This document shows, in pieces, positions 33,141-44,777 of a stretch of 64,000 nucleotides of DNA. The notes below the pieces were generated by a model. That model was not told the origin of the DNA. It made no database searches and worked only from the letters and a program-made list of their open reading frames with translations. Numbering within the stretch: position 1 is the stretch's first letter; each line of letters opens with the position of its first letter. The translations under genes were made by a program, and so were the position numbers. Source of the stretch: Cyanoderma ruficeps (taxonomy: Eukaryota > Chordata > Aves > Passeriformes > Timaliidae); NCBI GenBank assembly GCA_008694505.1, contig VZDJ01000594.1:6684948-6748947 (forward strand), given 5' to 3'.

Positions 33141-36100
33141 AGCGACTCCTGCCCCACGGCAGAAGTGCCCCCTCGCTCACATAAACCCCTGGAAGCTGCT
33201 GCTGAAAGTAGGCACAGGGAGTGGTGGTGGCCAGCATCTCCCCAGGTGTTAACAGGTTGCCACTGGCTTTAGGGCACTGTGATCATCACGGTGCAGACAG
33301 CAGCAGCTCAGGGCTCTGCCTGATGGACTCTGCTGGATTTAACTGTGATGGCTCCAGAGGTAACACACTCCCAGGCTCCCTGCCCTGCTCCAAGGGCAGG
33401 CACAGGCTAAATCCACCGGGGAGCCACAAGACAGGATATTTATCAAGAGGTATGCTGAAAATCACCTGGATTGGGAAGAAACCCTCTTTATTGTGGCATT
33501 CTCAATGAGCCTTTGGATAGCTTTGCTATTTGATTGTAATATATTGGCTCTTCCCCAAATTTCCTCTCATTGTCAATCTCTTCCTAATGAATAAAAAACT
33601 CATTGTAGCTTCTAAGGAGTTTTTTTAGCATATGAAACACCAAAAAATATCTGCTCCACCAAGACAATTTTTCATTATCTTGTACATCCAGTTTGCTTCT
33701 TTATATATTTTGGCTCAGAAATTCATTACTGATTGCATGCCTTGTTCAGAAAATAACACACTTTTTCACAAGAGGCTATCCTCAGCTGGAAAATCTAAGT
33801 TGGTGAGAAGAGGGGCATCTCAGAGTGCCCCACAAGACATTTGTGATAGAGCACATACCCAGCTCAGGCCGTCCTGCCCTGGTTACTCAAATCATCACTT
33901 CCTCATGAGGGAATAAACCTCTTGAAAGCACCACAGGTGGAAAAAGGTAACCCTGTGTTTACCCTGTAGCTGCCACTTCTGCCACCTCCTTATGTAAAGT
34001 GCTTTTTTTCACAAGTTGTCCTGATAACTCGGGGGAGGGAGGAGAGACTGAGGCTCTACCTAAGGGCAGTAAAGTTAGTGGACTTTGGCCTTTAATGAGC
34101 AGAAGGTGCAATTCAATTACAGCTCTTTGGGAGATATCATTAGCTTATATCTCCAAGGGTCATTGGCAAAGATCATTAGCAGGGGGTCATTAGCAGGGTT
34201 AGTTGATATAAGGGGAGCCAGAGCCACTTTTACCCTGTGGAGGTGTGAGAGCAGATGATGCTTTATTAGTGGTTAATTCCAGAGAGGCTGAGTCTCTGCC
34301 AGGGGCTGTCAGAGCCAAGTTGTGATGATCCAGGAGGGAGTCCAGGTATCTGTGATGATGAAAGACCCGGGTAAATGAGAGAGGCCTCCTCACACTTCAC
34401 TCACATAACTTCACAACATGATTATGTGACCGGTTTGAGAATGGTAAGGCACCCACCAGTCTGACCAGTGGATGGATGGGACCAGCACCATAGTGACTTG
34501 TACAAGAGGTGAGGATTTCTTTGGGAGGTAGTAACACTTCTTTCCTCTCCCATAGTCCATGGCTGCCACCACTGCTGTGGCCCCTTGCCTCAATGAGCCT
34601 CAAAGGGATTCAGCAGCCCCCAGCAGAGACAGGATGATGCACAAGATGCTGCTAAGGACAGCAGAGGTGATCCTCTATGTTTTGGGGAGGTAGCTCATCA
34701 AGCTGACAGGACCCTTGCAGGGGCTCTGGAGTACAGGAAATGCTTTTAGGATGATCTGGATTATATCTCTATTGAAGAACAAATGTTCCCTTGGGTTTGG
34801 GTCAGCGCGGGTGGCTTCCATGTGGAATACACGCCTGCTTTTCCTAATTAACCTCCATTTGTTAACGAACTACCAAATGGCCTGTGTATCTGTGTAGTCT
34901 CCTGGCAACCTTGAAGTTATTTACCTGATTTCTTTTGCTTTCACCTGGGACTGTCTGCTTCCATCTCCCCACGGGGCTTGAGAGTCTATGGAAGAGATGA
35001 GTCCTGTTCTTATCCTGTCTCATGGTGCCCCACTCCTGTCCTCCTCTAAATCCTCAGCATTAAGTCACTGACAGCTTTCCTTAGGAAATCAGTAGCTTGT
35101 GTCCATGGCAATGATGATCAGTTTGGTCAGCTCTGAAAAGCATCTGTGTTCCAGACAGGCTGTTTTCCCATTGGAAGTTGCTAATTTGCTGCAGGTTAAA
35201 TTCGTCTGTGGCCTCAGGATCTAAATTTAAAAAAAGGAATACTGAAAGTGAGGATTTTGCTACAGACAAATCTTTTGCTACAGAAATGCTTCATTTTTTC
35301 TGTATTAAAATGGCTGTTTTCACTTTGGTATTTGATCCCTAATAAGAGTGAATGGTGTAATAGAAAACTCTGCTTAACTGAAAAGGCCTATGTGCATGTG
35401 ATGTCATTTACTTTTGAAACTTGACATTTATTCTGGTTCTCTTTGTTTTGGATTTTTCCTCTCACCTCGAAGCAGAAATATCAAATTCACATCCTCAAAA
35501 TGAAAAACTTACTATGCCATGGTCCTTTGTAGCCACTTGTAGAAGAATGTAAATGGTCAGTGGTGGTGTTAAACAATTCTGATATCTTGTGCACCTGATG
35601 GTAAATGTTTGATAGATTTGCTTGTACTTAAGTACAGCTAAGATTCCTGTTAATATTTCTCATGGAAATTTACATAAGCGCAGTAACAAGTCTGCACATT
35701 CAGTAATATATCCTGAACTTTTTGAAGGAAGATTGCCAATTTTATAATTATTGTGGCTCAATAAGGTGTGAAAATCACCCAAGGGATATGGGGAAGATGG
35801 TGTAAGTTAACATATCTTATCTAAATAAATTCTGGTTATAAGATATTAATCCATATACAGGTCTGGGATATTTTCAGTTAGGCACAGGAATGATTCTGAG
35901 TGTGTGGATTTTTTGCCTATATTTCAGAGAAAGATTAATGATTTCCAGTGTGGTCCTCTTTCCCTGGCAAAAATAGGCAACTTTATTGAGTAAAATGCCA
36001 AAAACATGATGAAATTCTGTTTATAAAATTTTCCTAAAGGGAAACTGAAATTGAAAGCAAATGTCCTTTTAGCATTTCTGTTTATTACTTGGAAACAAAT

Positions 36101-37620
36101 AAATGGAGAGGGCATTTTTAACACCCTGTGTGAGTCAGGTTTTTTAACTCAGCTCCCCCAGAAGTGGTTATTGGTTATATTTGAACACTTTTTTATTTGT
36201 TACCTACAAAGGGTACTTGGATGAAATGCCCAAATTTTTAGCTCTTACAGGTAGATGAGATGAATAATTAATTATAATAGAGGTGAAAGTGGTTGATCTC
36301 ATGCTGAATCTACCAGTTGGTTTCTAAAACAGAGTAAACCATATGTGAAGATTTCTGAAGTCTCCAAGGCTCTGGGCCATTCATCATTTCCAACAATTTT
36401 CTTTATCCATGCTGCACTCAAAACCTTTAAAAGCTCTAATTGTGTATCTTTTCTACCTGATGGCTGCTTAAAGCAAGGAAATCTAAATGGTTTCTTTATC
36501 CTTCAATGCTTTTTTTTTCAATGCTAAACAAATAATCTTATGCATTTGATCATACAGCATTTGCTGGGTTTAGTTTCTTTCATTTAGAGATCTCCCTTCA
36601 TAGGGGTGCAGAGAGAAATGAATGTCATAAACCTTCTCAAATGATTTCTAAATTAAGTACAGTAAATTCCTCTGTAATATGACTCATGAGACCTGAAGAT
36701 CAAAGTCTTACAAGAGATTTATCAAAACCAAATAATTTTTACAGAGAGTATATGGTGACTTCAGGTAATGTTATGTTGTTGCTCCACTCATCACGTGAAA
36801 GCGATGAAGAGTGGTGCTGCTTTATTTTCTGGATCCTTCACTGGGTTAAGAGGAAAAGATGGCATCAGGAATCAATTTGATCATGTTTTGAAGTTTCCCT
36901 TAGACTCTCTTTCTCCTAAGAGACGCAGAGGGCCGGCTGTTCCCCTCCATGTGCTCCCATCCTGAGTAATGAAATCCAAGTCCTCTGCTGCATAAATCTG
37001 GGAAAGCTCAGTGAAGTGTGAATCTGATCGCTCTGATTAGTGCTGATTAGTTGCAAGCTGGAGTGTGAATAAGCAGCCTGACATGTACAGCATTTTGTTA
37101 TATGTGACAGAAGAAATTGCATTTGCATGGTGAAGTATTTATGGTCATGTTTGTGACTTGCTTCATTCACATCTGGTCCAGGGTTGTCCTCTGGGAGCGG
37201 CAGGAAAGAGAACAGGAGGGAAATGTGAAATGGTTCAGCAGAAACCAGAGAACAAAGACAAGATATTTCCTACCCCTGTAAATCCTAATTTGGATAAGTG
37301 AAAGTCTGTGGCAAATAAGGGTTACAAGACCATAGTGGAAAAAGAAAACAAAAGTTATGTATACAATGCAAGTGGCTTTATGTTTCAGTTTATGCTGTTC
37401 TGTGCCTCTTATGCCATGAAGTCATCACTACAGTAGGCAAGTTTGCAAGGTCTCAGGGAGATAAGTGGCTGGGAAGATGAAAGTTTTATTCTTTTAATTT
37501 AATTTCTTTTTTTCTTTATTGTGTCTTGCTATTCTGATTCTTCTGCTGCTTCTCTTTCCCGTGAATACTGTTAGACTAAAGAAACTACTTAGGAAGAACT
37601 ATACAAAAAAATAAGTTGGA
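33141..37620. other. Non-coding, no gene seen
   Basis: A GC-richer segment at 33.2-33.5 kb and another at 34.2-34.7 kb carry overlapping short frames. 35.2-36.9 kb is AT-rich and largely featureless. A small cluster of TCATTAGC words lies at 34137-34194. No exon, mobile element or RNA gene is supported. Confidence 0.63.
34130..34198. repeat. Cluster of TCATTAGC words and a small hairpin
   Basis: TCATTAGC occurs at 34137, 34173 and 34187, with the variant TCATTGGC at 34160. The first copy sits in the loop region between GGAGATAT (34130-34137) and ATATCTCC (34147-34154), which are perfect complements. The last two copies share AGCAGGG and look like a recent short duplication. Confidence 0.7.
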
Positions 37621-37830
37621 TGGCAAGTCGCAGACATAAAAATCATTGTCGAAATAATGCCTAATTATGCTGGTACACCATTAATTTCACATCAGGAAAT
37701 TTTCTGCTCAGGTATGTATTTTCAATCAATCCTAATTTTTTTTCAACCCACATAACAATCTAATCCTAATTAATTACCAATTAATCTAATCCTTGGTCAA
37801 TTAGTAGGTATGAAAATAGTGTAAGAACCA
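37621..37830. promoter_or_regulatory. Cluster of bicoid-class (TAATCC) and ATTA sites
   Basis: From about 37726 to 37795 there are AATCCTAAT, CTAATCCTAATTAATTA and CAATTAATCTAATCC, giving two TAATCC cores plus several TAATTA cores in about 70 bases. TAATCC is the core preferred by OTX/CRX/PITX/GSC homeodomains. The flank at 37660-37720 is AT-rich complex sequence. Whether this is a real homotypic cluster or AT-rich chance cannot be decided here. Confidence 0.35.
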
Positions 37831-38719
37831 ACTGTGGCCCAATACAGACACATAGACTACCTGAAAGTGTGTGTCATTTATGTTTACTTAAATATAAATG
37901 CTCTTTGTTTTAGCCTGCTTTTTTATTTGACTGTATCAGCCCTTCTAAAGACCAGTTCTGGATATCTACAAACGGGCAGATGTTTGGGGGGGCAGACAGC
38001 TGGAGGAGCTGTGGGGGGAGAGAAAGCAATGAGATGGATTTTCTTCCTTTTGCATCTCTTGGGAGCCCAGAGGGTACCAGGAGGGAGAGAGCTGGGGAGG
38101 AGGGCAGGGCTGCAGCAAAGACTCCTGCAGGATCCTTCCCCCTGCTGTCCTGGAGCTCTGACTCCAGGGGCTGGCAGGAGCTCGTGGCTGATTCTCCTTC
38201 CCTCCATGCCCCAGCCAAGCCATACTCTGCTCTTTGAAACCCCCTTTTTTTTTCCCTGGTGCTGGCAGGACCAGCTGCCTGTGCCATGACCTCAGCTGTG
38301 ATCTCACCATGTCCTTTGTGGTGCCATGCTGTGCAGCCAGCATGGACAGTTGACATTTTTTACCAGCAGATAGGGTCTGCACAAGTCAACAACAACTTGT
38401 GGTCGGAGGTGCATTAATTTCTTCAATTGATTTGTACAGAGTCATTCTCAAGCTGAAGCTTGTGATTCAGACTGAGTCAAAAAACAGCAATGTCTGTATT
38501 GAAAGGAAGAGATGAGGTTAAAGGAACAGAAAATTAGTTTCAGCATGTGCATATATCAGTTTACAGTTACAAAGGTTTACTGATAGGTTCAACTTGTTGA
38601 TAAAGGAATAAGGATTGAGATAAAACTAATATTTAGTTTGAAAGGTATTTATATCCTACTCATTCCCACTACAAAACAATTTGTATCCAATTTTTTCAGC
38701 TAAGACCTCACTGTGCCTG
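37831..38719. other. Non-coding; GC-rich patch with open frames on both strands
   Basis: 37834-38382 is open in at least five overlapping frames of 85-151 codons on both strands. The products are rich in G, S, P and L and have no domains. Codon openness on both strands argues for chance. 38383-38719 is plain sequence. Confidence 0.62.
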
Positions 38720-38766
38720 CTTATCCTACAGATAAGTCTGTGGGAAAGACTTATCTGTAGGATAAG
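38720..38766. repeat. Perfect fold-back: 20-bp arms, 7-base loop, four GATA cores
   Basis: The arm at 38720-38739 is the exact reverse complement of 38747-38766, separated by GTGGGAA. Each arm is itself a small hairpin, CTTATC and GATAAG around a 5-base spacer. There are thus two AGATAAG sites (consensus WGATAR) and two GGATAAG sites in 47 bases. A 20-bp perfect inverted repeat this close is far beyond chance and suggests a recent template-switch event. Confidence 0.97.
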
Positions 38767-39060
38767 TTAGCTTTGGGAAACCTCTTTACTTCAGCAAAAT
38801 GGACTTCTGAGTCTCCAGCACTCTGTTCTTTCTGTCTTTGTCTGCACGGACTGCCGATATATAACTCAAAAATACTGGAAAAGGTTTCCTTGGGGGTTTC
38901 ATCTCAGATCCAGCATTAAAGATGAACTTCTTAGACCTTCTTCCTTGAAAGTTACCTCTAGCTATTCATTGTAGGCATCATCATTAGAGACTATTTATAA
39001 TATTCATTTCATTCTGCTTTCTTATACTGATATCTTAACCTTGCAAAATCCAGCTCCTGG
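38767..39060. other. Non-coding, nothing seen
   Basis: Plain AT-rich sequence with no open frame, repeat or recognisable site. Confidence 0.6.
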
Positions 39061-39263
39061 ATCGCATGATGTCAGCTATCAGATTACACAACCCATTAAA
39101 CAATGTCTTATCTTTCAGTGCCTATTTCCATTGTTCTTAGCACACGTCTTAATTCACACGTGCCGTATTCTTTATGTGCCTGGAAACATTTCCATTAGTT
39201 AGTCAGCTGAAACATGCTTGATTCTGCCCATTTTCTGACAATAAGGTCAATATGTGTTTCTTT
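39061..39263. promoter_or_regulatory. Conserved-element-like block
   Basis: Complex sequence including GATGTCAGCTATCAGATTAC, TTATCTTTCAGTG, CACACGTCTTAATTCACACG (two ACACG words) and CATTAGTTAGTCAGCTG. No frame is open, and the next feature is a decayed repeat at 39264. Regulatory function is inferred from texture only. Confidence 0.3.
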
Positions 39264-39318
39264 CCTGGTGTAAATTGGCTGCTCTTCAGAAAAGCAGTAA
39301 AGACTTTTGCTGATTTTA
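39264..39318. mobile_element. Possible decayed ancient amniote repeat
   Basis: CCTGGTGTAAATTGGC at the left and TTGCTGATTTTA at the right resemble the CTGGTGTAAATC and TGCTGATTTACACC ends of an old self-complementary repeat. The middle is poorly preserved. Confidence 0.35.
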
Positions 39319-42300
39319 AATAAAAAGAGAAAGATTAAAGTGTATGAACAATAATGCTATTCTCAAGTTGTTGCTACACAAAATACTCGTCTTCAGGTTT
39401 CTCCTGTCTCACAGCACAAGCAAAACTGTCTCTTATCTTTTATATGTACGACACGGATACTGTCCCCTGCCAGTGTGAGATGGATGAGGTTCTTTAAATT
39501 GCTTTTCAAATAGTTTTACTTTGCTGTTTGAATAGCTTCTAAATGAGGGCTAACACCCCTCCTTAGGGTGCTTATTTCTGCTCTTTTTGCAGCATAAAAT
39601 ATTTTGTGTGAAAGGTTAACATGAAATTTCTTTAAGCTGTACTCTATTCTCAAAATTTATTTGTTCATTTACTTCATATAGGCAATTCATTTTATTTCCT
39701 CTCTGATAGACCTGGTTAAAAAGATCCTCCCAAACTAGTATTGGTTTAATAATCTTTATTCTCATTTTAAATCCTAATGGAAGTATGAACAATTTTAATA
39801 AACAGAAATGTTGAAGTAGTAGAAAGCAAGTATTATTTTTGAAATTATATTTATGCATCTAAAATAGCAATGGTATCTGGAATCTTGTTTCCAGAGGAGA
39901 TACTCCTGTGTGGACCTGTCAGCTTGGATCTGGGGGGCTCAGTGCAACCTCAAGCATGCCAGGAAACAGGAGCACATTGGTGAGCTCTTGCTGCAGCCCT
40001 GGCTCTCATCCCTGAGGTAGCTCAGTGGATATCCAGCAGGATTTACCACAGACCTGGCTGCAATGTCCTATTAGTGTCTGTGTCTGACTGTCAGCTTTGA
40101 AAGAATGTCTAAAATGCCATCCATACAGAGGGGAAAAAAAATTGGTAATCTGGTTCTCCTCTAAAATATTTTTTTAAATCTGAAAATGTAATTGAGTCAG
40201 CATGCTCATCATTTCAAACTTGTTCTGTTACTGTTTTTTCAACCTGTTTTAATAACTATTTAAAATATAAACCACGGTGTGGTCAAAAAGAAAAACAACA
40301 AATTATTGAACAAACTATTCATTGTAACATTAAAATGCAGGACACTCAGGTGAAGCCAATGTATAACTGAGTAATTAAGTTAAGAAAAATCAATAATAAA
40401 AACACAAAGTGCCTACACAAAAATCATACTAATGCTAGGCCACTGCAGAGAGACATTTTCTGGGAAAAGCACTTGGCTTTATCATAGTTCCAGTGCATAT
40501 GAAACTGTCCACTAAGGTGGAATTACTTTGTTGGGTCTTTGAAAGACAGTGCCTTAAAAATCTGTGTGGGTTCATTTTAAAAAGTTATTGAAATCCTGAC
40601 AGCCTTTGAAGTAATGGAAGACAGCAGAACTCCCTCATGCAACCTGCACACCAAAGAGAAAAACAATTAAACTGAGCAATCTGTGTTTCCACAGATGCCA
40701 AACTGAGCTACCGGTTGCAACCTGAATGCAGTTTTTGGTTAAGCAGCTCTAACACATCATGACTTGTGGGGTTTTTTGATCTGAAATCTTCCAGGTATTC
40801 CCCAGGTTTTCTCTGTGGGAGCTTCTGATACAGCTTGTGGGGCACTGGCCCATTGAGGGGGCCTGATCAGCATCTGGATCCAGCAGCACTAGGAGGGGAT
40901 GGGAAAGCAGAGAATACATTAAAAGAGGTGAGAATAGCAAGTTACAGAGCCCTGAAAGAGAGGAGAGACTGTCTAAAGATAATAAGTATGCTTCTGTTCT
41001 GTAATACATTTCTTGAGCGAGGATTCTCTCTGGAAATCACTTGCCTCAGCAAAAGATGAGCCTAAAACTTGTCTTCTTTGCCTGATACAGAAAGTGAAAT
41101 ATAGATTAGGGTTCTGAACCCACTTTTGTGCATTGGGACTGTATCCAGGGTTGTCAAACACATGCAACAGTTGACCTTTCTACTGCTTTTATGAAGATTG
41201 TTGCTGGTGGACTACTGCCACAAGAAAATAGAGAAGTGGGTTGTAAAGGAGCTTGCTTAGACTTGACAAGTTTGCCGAGCGTTTCTTCCCCCAAATTAGA
41301 ATGAAAAAGTCGAAGGTAGACTTCAGCTTTCTCAGCTGACATATCCTTGGCTTCGGAGTTGAAAGTGTTTCAACATCTCCATGAATTTCAGCAGATATTT
41401 GGGTTCACTTTTAATGTGCTTGATGTCAGCACAGTGTAGCTGAAAGCCAAAACTCCCTGCCAAGAAAGAAATGTGTCCAATATCAATCATCATGTACTTA
41501 GCAGCCCGAGTCCTGTCTGGACCAATGACTTTACTAACTTTATTCCCATATCTGGGTTACTTCTTTTTGATCCCATAAATAGGATGATTGCAAGACACAG
41601 CCTAAAATATCTAAAGTGATCAAAAATAGAACTACATGGAAACTACCCTTTTGGTTGGGTGTATTTTTCCTTGACTTTACAAGAACGTGCATATTTCTCC
41701 ATAGTAAAATAACAACCTGGAACAAATTATAAAGGGACAACTCTCAATGGGCATAAATCAGCCTAGCAATGTCAATTTACAGGGATTTTGAACTCTTGGG
41801 GTTTGGAATTTTTTTTTTTTTGTTCCACCTGAAAATTTACCATTTCCACGTAAAAATATCCTCCTTACTAAGAATTGTTTTCATACATGCTGTGATCAAG
41901 AGGTTGGGTTTTTTTTCCCCTCTCCTTTCATTGTTACCACAAAAAAGCTGATCTTGTGAATAGGTTTATGCAGCTCTAATGAAGAATGACCTGATCTCTG
42001 CAAGGATACACGTGAGGCTTTGTTGTTCCATAGTTTCCACCAAGCATGACACGTCTGGAATGCTTTATGATGACTGCATCATCAAAGTACTAGCGGGTAA
42101 AAAAATTGGAGAAGTCTCTGAGCCTGCGTATTGACTTGCTCTGCCATTTTATTGGGTTAGTCATCGTTATAAATCAAATTCTAACTCTCATGGTTTGATG
42201 ATGTTGTTAAATTACTGCAGTGCCACCTCTGAGTACTGCCAGCGCTTCGTGTCTTGGGCCCTTTGTAAGAAAGTGAAGGGTCTGTTTTACTTCTGAGGTG

Positions 42301-42921
42301 AGGCTAGCCCTGGAACAAGACAAGGATTTCCTGAGGTTTTGCAACTATATCTTGTGATTCAGCCCTGTGCTTGCAGAGTGACTCCATGCTAAGCATTGTG
42401 CCTCTCCTTCCTCATCTCTGCAGGCAGCAGCATCCCATCCAGGGAAGAAGGAAGCAGAGCTCCTCTGCCAGTGACTAGCACAAAGCTGCCAGGCTACCTT
42501 TGCAAAAAATAATATTGTTTTCCTCTGAGTATTGTAAATGAAAACCTCTAATTTAAGGGAGGTGGAAATGCTGCAAAGGCTCCAGTACTGGTGGTAAACT
42601 ATTAGACCCAGCCAGAGCTGCTCATTCATGTGTCATGAAGTCTGTGTTGCCTAAAGGAAAGTCTCCTCCAGCTTAAATTATAGATAAGCGATACTTTTTA
42701 GAGCAGGTACTTCTGGATTCTTTGCATCATAGGTGCATTACAGCACAGGAACAGTGCCTTCTTTCAGAATAGATGTATTTTTATAAGCGCAATATTCTCA
42801 AAAATGTGTGTATTCTTGCCTATATTTCTGTTGTTTATCCATCTGTAAGTTTGTCTGTCCAGACAAGAATACTCACCAGCATTCATCAAGTCTTTTAACC
42901 TGAATCAGATGTGGGGATTCT
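39319..42921. other. Non-coding, no supported gene
   Basis: Mostly AT-rich, with GC-richer patches near 39.9-40.05 and 40.75-41.0 kb. A minus-strand stretch at 41335-41560 reads as a plausible peptide and follows a good acceptor (reported as a finding), but has no donor or homology I can name. Short T-runs lie at 41809-41821. No mobile element is seen. Confidence 0.58.
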
Positions 42922-42952
42922 TACTCAATATGAATACTCTTCATATTGAGTA
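42922..42952. repeat. Perfect hairpin, 13-bp arms, 5-base loop
   Basis: TACTCAATATGAA (42922-42934) and TTCATATTGAGTA (42940-42952) are exact reverse complements around TACTC. AT-rich, so the stem would be weak. Function unknown. Confidence 0.97.
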
Positions 42953-44733
42953 TTTCATAACTCATGATTTGGCACTGAACTTAGTCCTTTGCCATAACAC
43001 TGTGTTGGATACAATGAAAGGTGCTGGCCAGGTGAGACTTGGCTAAAGCTCGGAGCAAACCCGCCCGTGACAATCCAACCTCAGAGAACATCCCCATTAA
43101 GACATTTCCATGGCTAATGAAGGTTGCAACATAACTCTTAGAAGTAAGGCAACATCCTCCCTACCCCCAAGTGAGAGGTGTCAGACAGGGAAGGACCTGC
43201 TGGCACTGCCATAGCAGCTGGGACCTGGCTACAGCGACACAGGGCAAAATCTGTGCTCTTGGAGGTCAGTTTGAACAAAGGGAAGGTTATACTGGAGGTG
43301 TCCAACACCCACGTTAAATCAGAAGCAGCCATTCAAGTTTTTTATCTCAAAGACCTCTTCTGCAGGTGATGCCAAGACTTGCTGCAGATGCAGAGTTCAG
43401 AAATGGGGAAGATCTTTTTTTTTGTTTTTTTCATTCAAGCAGACTTGGCTTTTATGGTGTCTGTGGAAGAAGAAGAAAAGACCATGATTACTGCTAATGA
43501 ATTTTTGAATTAAAATTTCCAGTACTTGTTACTGTTCTCATAAATTGTACCTGTAAGAAACATTGCTTGGAGCCAAATTGTTTCAAAATTTCTAATTCAC
43601 TCTTTTTATGAGGAGAAGCCTAGACTTTTGGTCAGGCCCCACATCAGGATGACTCAGTGTAGCTCTATTCAGGCTGAAGGCACTCTATGAATTCATGCAT
43701 GCTGAGAAACCAGCTTGCAGTTTAGCAGCCATGGAAAAACTTCTATTCTGGCTCTTTTAGAAACATTGTTTCCTCCTCCCTCCATCGGAGACAGTTTGTT
43801 AGTATGTTGGGAAAGAGAGGAAAATGGAGAATATTTCTATTGACAGGAATAGTGCGTCTTTTATTTTTAGACCTCCAAAGATGCGTGTCTTGTGAACGGA
43901 GATTTTTGTTAGGTGTAATTAAATTAATTTGCAAGGAAGTTACTAATTTCATTGAAAGCTAGAGATCCTCCCAACGTGTGATTCATCATAACTCCACCTC
44001 AGCCCTGGCCTGCAGGGATAACTAACTCCTTTGGTGAGAAGATAATTTTATTTTAATTCTCATGCAGTCATTGGACAACTTGAAGACAAATGCCAGCTAT
44101 CAATCTTTATGAGTGAATTATTGTTCTCACTATTGGGGTGTGGTGGAGTAAAAGATGTCATACTTTAGTACCTATAAAGCTTTTTTGGGTATAATTTTGT
44201 ATGTAAACCATAATAATCATAAAAATCCTACTCTGTGACTTACATGAGAAGTACATTAAGACAACCAAAATTAGAGACTTTGAATTGCAAGGCAGATTTT
44301 TTTGTTGTTTGATAAAGGACATAAAGATTTATTTTTTCCAGTAATTCTATTCAAATTAATAACAGGGTGGGTTTTTCCTCTTACTATTTTCCTGTATTAG
44401 CAAATTATTATTTTTTTATCCTTCCACTCCTATTTGACTGGAAGCAATAATGAAAAAAAAAAAAATCAGTCTTCATTATTTGCTTCTAGTTTTATACCAG
44501 TGATACCTGAGCTTCAGAGACACTGGCAGACTCAGGGGGAGTGTTGGCTGGGGCAGAAATGAAGGAGCAGACTGAAGAGCCCTTCAGACAAACCACACAT
44601 GGCACTGCACAGCCCTCCCTTTGCTGTCAGCACACTTGGTGCGTTTTGATAGCTTGTAAAACGTACTAGACACTCCTAATAATGATAATTACAGTCCTGA
44701 GCTCATCAGTGATTTACCTGGGCAAACATGTAC
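42953..44733. other. Non-coding, no gene seen
   Basis: Short overlapping frames occur on both strands at 43.14-43.37 kb. 43.7-44.5 kb is AT-rich with A/T runs near 44320-44465. No exon, RNA gene or transposon is supported. Confidence 0.65.
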
Positions 44734-44777
44734 ACCCATATGGAGCTCCATAAATTTTAATGGGGCTCCATGTGGGT
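44734..44777 (+). repeat. Near-perfect hairpin, 18-bp arms, 8-base loop
   Basis: The arms 44734-44751 and 44760-44777 pair at 16 of 18 positions, and the two exceptions are T opposite G, so plus-strand RNA would pair over all 18 positions with two G-U wobbles. The loop is AAATTTTA. The left arm contains the 12-bp palindrome ATGGAGCTCCAT (44740-44751). The stem is shorter than a typical pre-miRNA. Confidence 0.9.

Noticed and set aside
37834..38382. Cluster of 85-151 codon frames as a real gene
   Set aside because: Openness on both strands reflects GC-rich, stop-poor DNA; no frame stands out.
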